From assembly GCF_963576615.1 (NCBI RefSeq), contig NC_088717.1, positions 58,888,749 to 58,952,748 on the forward strand: a stretch of 64,000 nt of DNA, given 5' to 3'. Position numbers and translations under genes: made by a program. Below are positions 24,756 to 36,940 of the stretch, in pieces. The notes below the pieces were generated by a model that was not told the DNA's origin, made no database searches, and was given only the letters and a program-made list of their open reading frames with translations. Each line of letters opens with the position of its first letter. The stretch's first letter is position 1. The stretch comes from Watersipora subatra. Lineage: Eukaryota; Bryozoa; Gymnolaemata; Cheilostomatida; Watersiporidae.

Positions 24756-24985
24756 TTTAGTGAACCACCTGCAAGTGAAAGCACTAGCAGCTCGCATCCA
24801 GTAATGATGTCCTCGATGGTCTCTGGTGCATTCTCGCGTATTCTGAATCTAGGATTATTTTTAGTGCGAAAGACCTGCGCTCGCAGTTGCCTGGTTTGGG
24901 AGCACTTGCTCTGCTGTGGCCATGATTAGCAAGTTTTTACTGGCTGTTAGGTCATCTATGTTCAGTCGCATATATACCTGGTGGA
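24756..24985 (-). pseudogene. LINE C-terminal fragment (decayed)
   Basis: Minus-strand frames read LLIMATAEQVLPNQ and ENAPETIEDIITGCELLVLS, resembling the conserved end of some LINE reverse transcriptases (an AAQDQALPT-like segment, then CRxCGxxxETIxHIxxGC). The first cysteines are lost and stops separate the pieces. Confidence 0.4.
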
Positions 24986-25784
24986 GGTCACCAACCATAG
25001 ATACCTAAATTTAGTAGGCATTCACCTGGTGAATGCATTTTTTGTATTCAGAAATAGATTTGTGATGCACTTTGTGGTTATGGTTGATTTTGCTTAACAT
25101 AATCCATAAGTACTTGTACCCATCCTTTACATGTAAGTGTATTATATGTACATTTGCATATATAAGAGGAAAAAAGCTTTGTAAAAGTCACTAAAAATTG
25201 ATTTCGTGCAACCTCGCTCTTCAAGTGACCAGTGGCTACCTGATAATCTGCACTAACCTTTCATGCAACCTCATTCGTTGAAATAGTTTCACAAATATAC
25301 TTCACGCATTCAATAAAACCATGTCTATTATTTTTACGCATCTATTTTATCATCATTGTAATGCTGTCATTTTGAGCACAGATATCTCGAAAACCACCGT
25401 AAAAATTGGTTAAATTTTCTAACCTTAGCTCGAAGAAGTGCATATCAGCCTCTGATAAACATGATGAGTCTGCTGATCTCCTGCGATAGCAGAAAAACGC
25501 TGCAGAAATTATTCGTGCTGTTTGGCAGGAAGTATGGATCACATGATCAGATTCCGACTAAACGATTAGACCAAGCCGAAACAAAACTAAACTAGCGAGC
25601 ATCTATATTTGGTACAGGCTCTTCGGTGAAACCCAAAGTGTTTGTCATAAACTAGTGCTACGAGAAGTTTATATTGCGCCTTTTATTGGCCTTTCAATTC
25701 ACGTGAGAACATCACGTGTCAAAACAATAACCAAATGGATTGACTACGCCTGAGAAATAAACTGGTTTTGCTCTACGGCGATTT
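24986..25784. other. Non-coding stretch, nothing recognised
   Basis: No recognisable gene. 25430-25600 may belong to another MITE but no ends could be defined. Confidence 0.3.
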
Positions 25785-25925
25785 CGTGATAGCCACGTTT
25801 AATTGTTCGTTTTTGAGCTTTTAAGAGCTTGTGATCACATTTCCACATATTTTGCACCTACAACACAGCAGAGTAAGACATGGTAAATCTTGTTATGTGA
25901 ATTTTGTTGCAAGTCAACCTTTAAT
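25785..25925. mobile_element. Partial copy of the 4691-5053 fold-back MITE
   Basis: It shares TTTTGAGCTTTTAAGAGCTT, ACAACACAGCAGAGTAAGAC and the terminus TTGTTGCAAGTCAACCTTTA with the right arm of the element in the RLR-A intron; the left arm is missing. Confidence 0.8.
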
Positions 25926-27431
25926 ATTTTGGTTGTGTAAAGAATCAAGACCAGCCATATAAATGAAACATTCACTTCCTATTTTGTGGTCTACACGCGG
26001 CGTACCCGAACATATGATAATGTTATGTGGAAATACTGCAAAAACAGCATACCAATAGGGAATGCAGCCAGATCACAAGATAAGCATATAATATGTACAA
26101 GCAGCAAGACACCTGAGGACATCAAAAGATCCAAAAAATAGAAAATGTCAAAAGCAAATTAAGAACTGGAGGAATCAATCATAGAAATTGCGTCCACCCA
26201 GATAGAGAACATGCCAAAGGGAAGTCGAAGCAATTAAACATACCAGCCACCATCACCAGAAAAATACCAGAGAAACATTAAAGACGAATCAAATGAGTCA
26301 CATACAGATCTGCCATTCCTGTCAAACATGACCTAGATATCAGAAGTAACAAGCGTCACCCTACATGCTGACATCTCGTGCACCAGCTGAAAACTTACGC
26401 AGACAAGATATCTTCACACCCCTGACAAAAAGCATTGAACCTTAATACTCAACCTACATCCAGAGGCTAAAAATCCCACATGCCAGACATCTATAAATGA
26501 GAACAGCTCCAATGACTCAGCATCTCATCCTCCATCTATCTCCAATGCTTTCTTCCCGAGTACCTCAGTGGACGCTGTCCCCTCTGCCTGCTGAGGATCC
26601 TCTCTCCCCCTACGGAGCCTCATTTTTCTTCATCAGCTGAGCCTCTTCTACGCAATTATCTCAACTGCCGACACTCTCTACTTATGGCCTCTCCCGACTC
26701 TCGTTTGACTGTCGAAATTCACAGCTGTACAAGACTGAACAAGCATGGCTAAGACCGTTCAAGTAAGGATGTAACTTTCATTAGCTATTCTAATTGTTTG
26801 TCATTAATATTATTGTTTTAGAATTTTGTTAGCTGTGTATTTTAATTGTTGAATTTTAGAATAAAAAATTAACTTTTACTGGTAAATATCAGTATTGCTT
26901 ACAACAGTTTAACACCTTTACTTGTACCTGAACCAGTAATAATTAAATTAGTACCCACAAACTACGCAAAAGCGCACAAACTAAACATAGCCAAAAGAGA
27001 ATAATATGACAAGCAATTTCAACACTGATGCTGTGCGTGGATTCGGATTAGTTATGCATAACATAATTTCTCCACATCCACCAGTAACAATATCATTATC
27101 TTGGGTGGGAGTAGTCGACTCTATAGTTTCACTCGCGTTATTTGATGTTAGCAAAAAATGAATCAATGATCGTTGATTTTTTTAAGATTATATTTGTCTG
27201 TGTTTGCTTCACGCAGGTTTTTTTACTGATCATAATATCTATAGTAAAGTTCCGGGTAGGACAGCTAGCGCCTTTCGGTATTAGTTGCATTTCGTTGGAA
27301 AGTGTAAGCGAATCGAGAAACCATCTGTTCATCTTGAACGGATCGTCGTCTTTGTGTATACTGCAGTATATGCAGAGCTACTCTCACAGTAAGAGCTCCT
27401 ATTGCAATAGGCAACCGTAGAAGCTGAGATG
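25926..27431. other. Non-coding stretch, possible old LTR
   Basis: 26480-26900 has a promoter-like then polyadenylation-like order (ATAAATGAGAAC, then TTTTAGAATAAAAAATTAAC) as in a solo LTR, but no second copy exists in the window to test it. ORFs at 27138-27459 on both strands match nothing known to me. Confidence 0.25.
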
Positions 27432-27620
27432 ATGCTTGTTGTATTTGTGGCGAGTCCACTGTTTTGATCAGTACAAAAATAAAGGCTTCCGGGCTAAACT
27501 GAAATCACGAGTGTTCTGATTTATTAACCTGAATAGTTTCTCTGCTAGAATTAATGCACAACAGCCTCAAACAAACAATCTAACATGGTGGCAGCGTAAA
27601 TAGTTACCCACTCGTCTATT

Positions 27621-29384
27621 ATGGATGGTATTTCGCCTCCGGGTCAGCTTGATTTGAGATCTAAGGACATTGCTGGTGAATGGAGAAAATGGTCCAGGGC
27701 TTTTGAGGATTATCTTCTAGCTATTGATGTGACTGCAGGGACTTTGGCTGCTGAGAAACGAAAGTTAGCTTTGTTTCGCCATGTCGGTGGGGAAGATGTA
27801 CGTGAAGTGTACAGTCAAATGGAATTCACTAAGGTGGTAGATGGTGAGACTAAGGATATAGATGAGGGTACAGAAGGCAGGAAATTGAAGGATGTCCTAA
27901 AGAGATTCCGTGAGTACTGTAACCCGAGATCTGGCATTGTAGTCTCCAGGTATGAATTCCATAACAGTTCCCAGAATGGTGAGACTGTAGATGTTTATCT
28001 CATGAGGCTGAGGCGTTTGGCAGAAAGTTGTGATTTTGGTGATCAACGTGATTCCCTCGTGAGAGACAAGCTGCTGTTCGGACTGGATGATAGCAAGACT
28101 ATAGAGAAATTGATGAGAGAGTCCGATGAGAAACTTTCGTTAGATTTCGTTATCAGGGCTATTCGAGTAGCTGAGGCAGCTAAGGTGGCAAAGTCGAGTG
28201 AGAAATTGTCTGCTGATGTGAATGCGATTGCTCTTGGAGGTAGACCAAAAACAGGTCGTCCAACTAATATGGACCGAAGAAAGGCTAAGGTACACTGCGG
28301 AAAGTGTGGGAAAGAGCATTTCCCAAACAGATACCCTGCGTTTGGTTCTAAGTGCTACAAGTGCAAAGGAAAAAACCACTGGGCTAGTGTTTGCAGAGGT
28401 GAACCAGCTGTTGATGAGTTGTCTGAGGATGAGAATAACTCTACTCAAGAGGTCTATTTTGGAGAAATAGTGCAGATAGATAATGTTGACACAGGTTCGT
28501 GGTATTCGGTTCTCAATGTTGGTACGAGAGAGAAGTCTAAGCAGTCTGTTAAGTTCAAGCTTGACACTGGTGCGGCGTTGAGTGTATGTGGACCTAGACA
28601 TGTGATTGGTCAGATGAAACCGACTAACAAAAGGTTATTTGGACCAGGTCGGACACCACTGAAATGTCTGGGAGTTATTAGTTCTCTTGTCGGCACAGGT
28701 GATCGTGTTCTTTCAGAAGACATCTACGTGGTCGATAATCAGACTGTACCGCTTCTGAGTAGAAAGGCCTGTGAGAACCTTCAGCTGATTACAGTAGACA
28801 AGGAAAAGTGTGCAGTTGAATCGGTGACCGTGAGCAAACAGCTGTTCCGAGGTCTAGGAAAAGTCGCTAGAGAGTATTCTATCACTATGAAGGATGATTC
28901 AAAGCCTTTTGCTATCAACGTCCCCCGTCCTGTACCTTTTCCGTTACGCGATAAAGCTAAACTGGCCATAGAAGAGATGGTACAGCAGGGTGTAATAACA
29001 GCCGTGGAGGAATCAACCCCGTGGGTAGCGCCGATGGTGGTAGTACCCAAACCAGGTCAGGACAAGGTTAGAATTTGCACGGACTATACCGAACTAAACA
29101 AGTTTGTTATGAGAGAAATTCACCCCATGGCCACTGTCGAAAATAGTCTGGCTTCTATTGGTCAGGCGAAGATCTTTTCCAAGATCGACGCCAATAGTGG
29201 CTTTTGGCAGATTCCGTTGAATGCAGAGTCCAGCAAACTTACAACATTCCTGACTCATCAGGGACGATATCGATATCTTCGGTTACCTCAAGGTCTATGT
29301 AGTGCACCAGAAATCTTTCAAGCAGAGATGAGCAGAATACTGAAGGATATAGCAGGCGTAGTCATTCATATGGATGATATTCTT
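27621..29384 (+). pseudogene. Ty3/gypsy gag-pol, N-terminal part
   Basis: ATG at 27621. Residues 1-220 are gag (capsid-like). Zinc knuckles lie at about 226-262 (CGKCGKEHF... and CYKCKGKNHWASVC). Protease has KLDTGAALS near residue 312. RT starts near 440, with PWVAPMVVVPKPG, FSKIDANSGFWQIP, RLPQGLCSAPEIFQ and the catalytic HMDD at the end. The frame is cut at codon CTT (29382-29384) by the DNA transposon, which supplies the TAG that follows. Gag, protease and RT are one continuous frame, as in compact Ty3 elements. Confidence 0.93.
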
Positions 29385-30289
29385 TAGTGGAGCAGCAGCC
29401 TACCATAAAGTGCTCAAAAAAAGTGATTTATTTTATATTAGGATGGACAATATGCTGAAATAATGTTCTAGACCAGAATTTTATGCTGATTCTGAATATC
29501 TAGTTTCTACACTTCTAAACTAGCCACCAGACTAATTATAATGTATTACGTGATACAATAAATTAATAATATAATTTTTATAATTTACAAGTTCGACCAG
29601 TACAGAGCGGGACTGTGATACATCAAACTAGATCCAAATTTGTAGCTGATTTCAAATATCATATTTTGAGATTTCAAAAACGGATGGATTTGAATTTATA
29701 CTACGTAATGTTATTATGTAAGTTATATGCGTAACTTGAAGTATGTATTAAATATAATTGTGAATACCACTCAATTCCATGTGTTTTTGGACCAAAATTT
29801 GGAGCTTGTTCTGAGTATGTAATTGACAATTCTCTCAACTGGCCACAACATTTTCATAATGTATTATGTAATACATGAATTTAATGATATAATTTCAAAT
29901 TTCGCCAGTTTATCATTTGGGGAAAGGAAAGAGGTTGCAACACATCAATCAAGATCAGAATTTGTCGTATATTTCAGATTTAATATTTATATCTTTCCAA
30001 GTTGCATAGAGTTTAACTTATACACGCTATTATATAATATAATGGATTACATAATTTGTCTGTCTGTCGGTCTGATGTAGCACCATGACTGTGTGTTATC
30101 TCCTACACATCTACAAGAAGGAAAAATGAATCAAAAACTGTTACAGCTGTTTAAAGATTAGACCAAGATGTAGAATTTCTTTTTCTGTCTGGTATCAGGG
30201 AAAGGTATCATAAGTGGAAATATTCTGCAAACTTTCAAAGAAATAACCTGATACTTGATGTATAATAACCTACCTTTACCAGCATCCCC

Positions 30290-33200
30290 ATCAGAATCTG
30301 TATTCTCTTCTTCAACACCAGTTTTGTTTCCACAGTCCTTGCACTGACACTTATCTGTACATTTGAGTCCTCTGGCATCTATTGGATGAACATCCTGTCT
30401 TACATCGACAAAACATGACTTTCATCACATCAGAAGGCGCTGGGTTCTGTGTCATCCATGTAATTTTGAGATTTCCATTATACAAAGTCCAGCCACGATT
30501 AGTGGGTAGGGGAGGATCAATTGTTGGCTGCACAGCTCTACGCCATAAGGCTGCTTGGTAACCAGCTCTCATTACATGCAGCGTCAATTCATCTTGGGTT
30601 GGAGGAAGGTTAGCTTGGGAAATCCTTGAGGGAGAGCAATAAACCAAATATCTTGCTTCATTGACCTTTTCAGTTGTGTCAATATTATAAAGCCTGCATA
30701 TGAGTTTTTCTATAGAGTGCTGAGTATCATCATCTACCTCAAACTCTAAGCCCAAAGAGCTTAATACGTTGATGAACTCAGGGTTCTGATTGAGCAAATT
30801 GAAAAAGGATTTCTTTGCCTTTGAATGAAATGCACTGATACTATCACAACCGCTGAGTGCATGTAGACCCAGAAGTGCCTGACAGTAGGGCGGTGTTAGA
30901 ATACCTGATACATTTCAATTGTGTATGTATCGCATTCGTTCTTTCTTCCCACAGAAGTAGTACAATTGATCTGATGGAAGCTTATGTACCAAAGATATAC
31001 AAATCATAAAGACATCTGTAACTTGACACTTTATCATCACCGTACAGTTCGATCCTTTGTCTTCCATGATGGACATTATATGTGCTATCATTCTTGTGTC
31101 AGCTTCCTCATGATCTGATGCTAGACTCACTATAATTTTATTACTAGTGTTCCCATCCATTTGAAAACTGATCTTGTTGCACTTGGAAGAAAATGCTATG
31201 TATACATCAAGATTCTGTTTGATCTGTGCACTGCTCCACTCCAAGAAAGCCACCAAAGCTTCTTTGTTAACTCCCTCTGCCAGGAAGTCGGACCATTTTG
31301 GTACCATTTAATTCGGTCCAAAAATTGTCACCTTTTGACTACCTTTCAATCCACGACGCATTCGTTCTGTTGATTTGATGCTGGCCTCAGGATGGCTATC
31401 GCAGACAAAATCCACCCGAGAAGAACCATATGATGTAGCGATTGATGCTAGCCTTTTCAATAGGACACTAGCAACCATTCCGAATGTGGCTGGGAGTTTC
31501 AAAGCTTGAATCTCAGCCATTCTATCAATGACCAAAGCATCAAATTTTGGAAGGTTTTCAAATTTTGTGTAACATGTTGGATATGGCTCTAGCTCTTTCT
31601 CCAATGCTGTCATAAGGGCAGACTTAGCTGTCTTCATCATCAATCCATCCGCATTTGCCAGGCTCCAGCTTACATTGCAAAGGAAATAAGAAAGTACTTT
31701 TCTAAGATCGATGTTCCTCTGCTGGCTGATAACAAGAAGACGATCAAAGATCCGTCCTGTACACTGTAGATTTTTCTTACTAGAAATTTTTTTAGCACTT
31801 TGACTCAAAGCAAAATCTTTCAGTTTGTTTGCCTTTATTGGTGCATTGAATTCTACTTCTTGAGTTGCCATCCGTTTGGTGACAAAATCTTGAAACTGCT
31901 TTTCTCCGATCTGTCTTGCATTTTGTAAATCATAGGCAATGTCAGTTGAAGCCTCCACTCCACTGACGATAGAAACAAGGTTTTTACATTTGTGCTTGAA
32001 TGGGTTGATTCGAGCTAATATGATTTCTTTGATGATACATCTTATGTCTTCGTCAACTTTCCATGCTGATTCTGACAAGCCGTGCTTGTCTGAGCTAGTG
32101 GAGTCCAATTCTAGAAGGTTCTTTATTTCTGTGTGCACAGCTGTCCTTTGTGGATGCGCCATGGTCCATCTCTGTGAGGCAGATTGGGTTTTTGTGAATC
32201 CAATGAGACCTCCCTGTGATTTAGAATCCCGATTGAAAGTCCGTTCTATCGCCATATCACAGGCAACGCTGGAGAATGGGCGGTGATGCTCATATTGAAA
32301 GGTAGAATAACCACGGTGATCTGTCATTGCTTGGTAAATTAGGGGGTGAGTCTTTGCCAGCTGCGTCATCTCCGTATAGTAAAGTGTGCCATACCTTGCA
32401 TAGTTGGAGTGGTCGTATGCAAAAAACCATGGCAAGAGTCGTTGTAGTCAGTTGACATGGAGGTTCCAATCAGATTCCCTTGTGGCACGGACAAAACTTA
32501 GCAGTTGTGTCACCATTTCAATATACTCTACCCAGCTTTATCCTCATACTTGTTTATCATTTTGGTAAAGACTTTGGTCAGAGCCACCAATCTATATATT
32601 TTGCCTTGCTCTACAATCTTTTTCTGGATGAATGGCATAAAGTATTTCCGGTACGTTTCAGTGTATGGATCTGATTCTCTGAAAGCATCAATATAAAAAG
32701 CAATGAAAAACTTTCACCAATGACCCCAAAAAGCCCAGAATTTAACATGGTAATGTGCCATTGCTAGATAGCTCTATTTTAAGATAATATAAGATATACA
32801 GTATATGTTCAAGTTAGATTGATTGCAGGCAAACAAAATGGCTTACCTTTGTACGGCTGGCTGTGTTGTCCTAGTGTCTTGGCGGGTGAGTTCTCTGAAA
32901 CATACTCTGTGGTATCTCGCTTCCATAGATACCAAGTCAGGGTCCTGACCAATTAAATCCAATACCTTTTGTCTATCTGACCGTCTTCTGGCGGAGTCAA
33001 TCGGCAATCCTATAAAAAAGTGAATGCCAAAAATTTATGTCGATTGGTTATTTTGGAAGTAATAGAGGGCTGAGTAGGTCGTCATAATCATGCAGCTTAT
33101 TTGTAACAAGACTTGATTCATCACATGCTGTCAAAGTTTGTGCTTTGACTAGCGTATCTCTTACAGTTTTCTTTCCCGATTTCTTCAACCATTTATCTTT

Positions 33201-33290
33201 CTTCTGACATATGATGCACAACTGAGGTAAAAGAGGACCAGTTCCTCCAACAGTGCCAAATGACCTTGTTCTTTCTGTGGTTTTCTAGAA
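30290..33290 (-). pseudogene. Transposon-borne gene of a widespread invertebrate family, broken
   Basis: Minus-strand pieces: 33060-33290 (LCIICQKKDKWLKKSGKKT, a zinc-binding CxxC start); exon 33009-32847 with good splice sites (MEARYHRVCFRELTRQ); 32690-32520; then one frame from about 32510 to 30351 containing LPWFFAYDHSNYARYG, HEEADTRMIAH, a TDVFMICISL segment, LLGLHALSGCDSISAF and PPTQDELTLHVMRAGYQ. That frame has in-frame stops near 32451, 31308 and 30915 and a frameshift near 30360, before a Cys-rich end (CTDKCQCKDCGN). The HEEADT, TDV and HALSGCD order resembles PIN/FEN-like nucleases; this is inference. I know the family as repeated uncharacterised proteins in animal genomes but cannot name it. 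Confidence 0.7.
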
Positions 33291-33317
33291 TAAACTCATG
33301 ACACAAATAAACAGTCA

Positions 33318-34076
33318 TTGTAACCACAGGTGTCCTTTAGCGGGGATATTGCCGAAGCCGAGATCGGGCCGTAGTCTACACACACAAAATAACAACAAAG
33401 GTCCACGTAGTTATGAGCAAAAACAAAAGAATCCACCCAAATATCTCACCAATCCGATGAGCAGCACACACAAAAACTAAATCAATCGACTGAGCCACCC
33501 ATCATGTCAAAATATTCCAAGTTTCAAGTCATGTCTTGCACAACTCACCTTATGGTTTGTCAAAACTTGTCCCAAAGTCCCTATTAATTTGAGACGGTCC
33601 AATATCTGTTTTAGAAATGGTCGCCGCTAGCCTAGCCTAACGTCCTGATTCAACATTTTAGTAACTATCAGGGCATTGCTAAAAGAGGGAATCAAAAAGT
33701 TCGGGAGCACTCAGCAATGTATCGATAGTTACTGAGATGTTGAATTAGGACGTTAGGTTAGGCCAGCGGCGACCATTTCTAAAACAGCAATTAGACAGTC
33801 TCGAATTAATAGGGACTTTGGGACAACTTTTGATAAACTATAAAGTGAGTTGTGTAAGACATGACTTGAAACTTGGAATATTTTGACATGATGGGTGGCT
33901 CAGTCGATTGGTTTAGTTTTTGTGTGTGCTGCTCATCGGATTGGTGAGATATTTGGGTGAATACTTTTGTTTTGGCTCATAACTACGTGGACCTTTGTTG
34001 TTATTTTGTGTGTGTAGACTACGGCCCGGTATCGGCTTCGGCAATATCTCCGCTAAAGGACACCTGTGATTGTAAC
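33318..34076. repeat. Large fold-back (inverted repeat, ~352-bp arms)
   Basis: Arms 33318-33669 and 33724-34076 are inverted copies with scattered differences, around a loop of about 54 bp. The arms include CCTTTAGCGGGGATATTGCC and CATGATGGGTGGCTCAGTCG. Matching ORFs on opposite strands at 33298-33480 and 33913-34110 reflect the duplication and are not genes. It may be a separate fold-back element nested in the DNA transposon. Confidence 0.9.
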
Positions 34077-34079
34077 AGT

Positions 34080-34700
34080 GCATGACTATAACATGGCCGG
34101 AAATCACCAAACACCATGTAGACTTTCAAATAAGTTAACACAAATGGGGCACAAATGACATTGCTCTGCTCTTACTAAACTTGTAAAACAATATGAATAT
34201 AGAGATTTATTAATGATAAATATATAATTTATGTGTATCACAATGGCAATAAAAACAATGAAGAGCAACATTATTCAGTGCCCAGTGGTGAAATGGATGG
34301 TCACCACAGTACCCACCTCTTCAGAGCTGGCAGCATCCTCTGCTGATTTTCTCTTCCTATGTCTGGCCTCAGCTCTTTCCAAGAGTAACTTATTGCAGTA
34401 TTTTTGTAGCATGCATAGTGACAGACAAGGTTTGTGTGTGATTCATGTTCAAGAATGTTAGCTGCAATTACTATGTTAAGTTCATCATCCAACTCAGTCC
34501 ACTTCCGTGTGTACTCCTGAGCAGTTTTCCACTTCTGTGACCCTAACCAAGGTTTCTCCACAAATTTCCACACAATGGAAGACACAATCCTTATCATCCA
34601 TGCTTTTATAACTCTTAAATGTGAAAACTTGACTCGTAGCAGTCATTTCAAACGGAAAAATGCCGATTTTCCGAAATTTTAGGAGTTGTCCTCTCTCAAA
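34080..34700. other. Transposon 3' side, nothing recognised
   Basis: Minus-strand ORF 34301-34597 (KPWLGSQKWKTAQEYTRKW...) may be a further exon of the transposon gene, but no family motif confirms it. Confidence 0.3.
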
Positions 34701-34861
34701 ATAAACTCGTCTTAGAACTTCTAAATGTGACCGGTTATAGGTGCAGAAACTATATCATTAAACTCAGCATAAAAATCTGGCCAAGAATCTGGTCTTACTT
34801 TATTCTCCATATTTATATAAATAAGAGTGAAAGATAGCTCTGGGCTGCTTCTCCACTACTT

Positions 34862-36940
34862 GTGTTTGGCCAGACTAAGGAAGAGCATGACTCGAGGCTG
34901 AGAGAGGTTCTGGGTAAAATCGAAAAGGCAGGTCTCACATTGAACGAGTCAAAGTGCGCGTTTGGAGTGAAACGTGTGTCTTTTCTGGGGCATCTGATCG
35001 ATGAGCAAGGTATACACGCTGGCCCTAGAATACAGGGAATTTTGGATTTCCCAACGCCTACTGATGTTAAAAGTGTGAGGAGCTTTCTTGGCCTAGTGAA
35101 TCAGTATGCCCGGTTTTCCTGCCGCCTAGCAGAGGTGAGCAAACCCATCCGTGAGCTCTTACAGAAAGACATTGTTTGGACATGGGGAAAGGCACAGGAT
35201 GATGCTTTCCAAGGCATCAAGGAGCTGTTCAAAGAGCCTCCTGTGTTAGCTGCTTACAGCTCGCATAGAGAAACCATCATATCAACGGACGCGAGTAATC
35301 ATGGACTGGGTGCCACTTTGAGTCAAGTTCAGGATGATGGTTCAAGACGATTGGTTGCAGCTGCGAGTCGGTCGTTGTCTGAGACAGAGCAGCGCTATGC
35401 TGCTATCGAGAAAGAAGCGCTTGGGGTATGTTGGGCTATGGAAAAGTTTTCGCATTACATACTTGGTATGAAGAGTGTGGTTATCGAAACAGACCACAAA
35501 CCCCTGATCAGTCTCTTTGGCAACAGATTCTTGGACAAGTTACCTCCCCGAATCCAGAGTTTTAAGCTGAGACTGCAACGTTTCCAGTATACTATCCAGC
35601 ATATTTCTGGTGTTCGTAACTCCTCAGCTGATGCGCTGTCTAGGTTTAGTATCTCAAGAGGAGAGGAGGTTGATGAGCTAAGAGAGGAGGAGGCCACACA
35701 CTATGTTAACGAAACGGTGGTATTAAACGGTCTGGATAGTCGACTGGAGGAGATGAAGGCTGCTCAGAGGGATGATGAGGGGCTCCAGAAGGTAGTCAGT
35801 CTGGTGAAAGATGGTTGACCACACTATTTGTCCTCAGTGGACAGCGCTCTGAGACCATACTATGATCGCAAGGAACTTCTAACAGTGAATAAGGGCTTCC
35901 TTATGCTTGGAAGTAGGATTGTAGTCCCTCTCTCGGAGCGTTACAGGGTGCTTCAGGACATTCACCAGGGCCATTTGGGGATCACCAAGTGTCAATCTAG
36001 AGCGCGGAACAGTGTATGGTGGCCGTCTATGGCCAAGGCTATCGAGGACATGGTATCTCAGTGTCAGGTCTGTAAAACTGAGGCTAACAAAGTTGTTGAA
36101 CCACTGCGACCTATCGCCACCCCTGATAGACCTTGGCAAATAGTAGGAACTGATTTGTTCCAGTTCAAAGGAGCAGTGTACTTACTGGTAGTCGACTATT
36201 ATTCCAGGTATCCAGAAGTAGCACTCCTCGATGATGGTACTACCTCTAGAAAGATCATCACCCATCTAAAGAGCTTCTTTTCCCGGCATGGGATACCGGA
36301 TGCAGTAGTCTCGGACAATGGTCCGCAATATGCTAGCACAGAATTCTCCAGTTTCGCTGCAGAGTATAAGTTCAATCATGTCACTAGCAGCCCCCACTAT
36401 GCCCGTGGTAATGGAGCTGCTGAGCGTGCAGTTCAGACCATAAAGAGGATGCTTCAGAAAGACTCGGATCCATATCTGGCAATGTTGTCATACAGAGCGT
36501 CGCCTATCATTGGTGGTTTTTCTCCTGCAGAGCTACTGATGGGTAGAAAGCTCCGAACCACTGTGGTCACCCATCCGGACAACCTAAGACCTCAACTTCC
36601 AGACCACGAGATGTTCAAGGCTAGAAATGATGAGTACAAGGAGAATTCGAAAGCCTGTCACGATGATGCCCACAAAGCCGTTCCGCTTCGCCCGGTAAAC
36701 AAGGATGCTTCGGTGGTAATGAGAGCCACTCGTGGTGAAGGAGTTGTCATCACTCCGTCCGATGATCTCACTAGATCTGCTGTGGTCCAAATGGATAATG
36801 GTAGTCGCCTACGACGCAACCGTTCTGATATTATATCACTGGCTGCTAATCCTGAGACCCCTTCACCTTCTGTCACGAGAGTCTCGCGATCCGGTAGAAT
36901 CGTTAAACCCCCGCCATACCTCTCGGACTATCAGCTCTGA
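34862..36940 (+). pseudogene. Ty3/gypsy pol, C-terminal part (RT end, RNase H, integrase)
   Basis: It resumes in frame with 27621 directly after the transposon. First comes the RT thumb region (SFLGHLIDEQGI). RNase H follows, with STDASNHGLGATLSQ, AIEKEALGVCWAMEKF and TDHKPLISL. An in-frame TGA at 35816-35818 then breaks the frame. Integrase has the HHCC zinc site (HQGHLGITKCQ...CQVCK), the catalytic core with GTDLFQF, SDNGPQYAS and GAAERAVQT, and a C-terminal tail ending at 36940. No other break was seen, so apart from the transposon only this stop disables pol. Confidence 0.93.

Larger units (their letters stand above)
29385..34858 (-). mobile_element. 5.47-kb DNA transposon inserted in the Ty3 RT
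   Basis: Termini are TAGTGGAGCAGCAGCC at left and, in reverse complement, TAGTGGAGAAGCAGCC at right, with diverged similarity reaching about 130 bp inward (shared TTTTATGCTGA and TAGTTTCT words). The target duplication is CTT at 29382-29384 and 34859-34861. The insertion falls between two codons of the Ty3 RT. The left part (29400-30290) has internal repeats of the terminal sequence. The element holds one broken multi-exon gene on the minus strand and a large fold-back. The superfamily is not assigned; a 3-bp duplication fits Academ-, Harbinger- or EnSpm-like groups. Confidence 0.85.

Noticed and set aside
26480..26900. Solo LTR
   Set aside because: Promoter- and polyadenylation-like words occur, but no second copy, no TG...CA ends and no target duplication could be fixed.
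33298..34110. Two near-identical small proteins on opposite strands (CPLAGILPKP.../CPLAEILPKP...)
   Set aside because: They are the two arms of one fold-back read on opposite strands; nothing else suggests coding.
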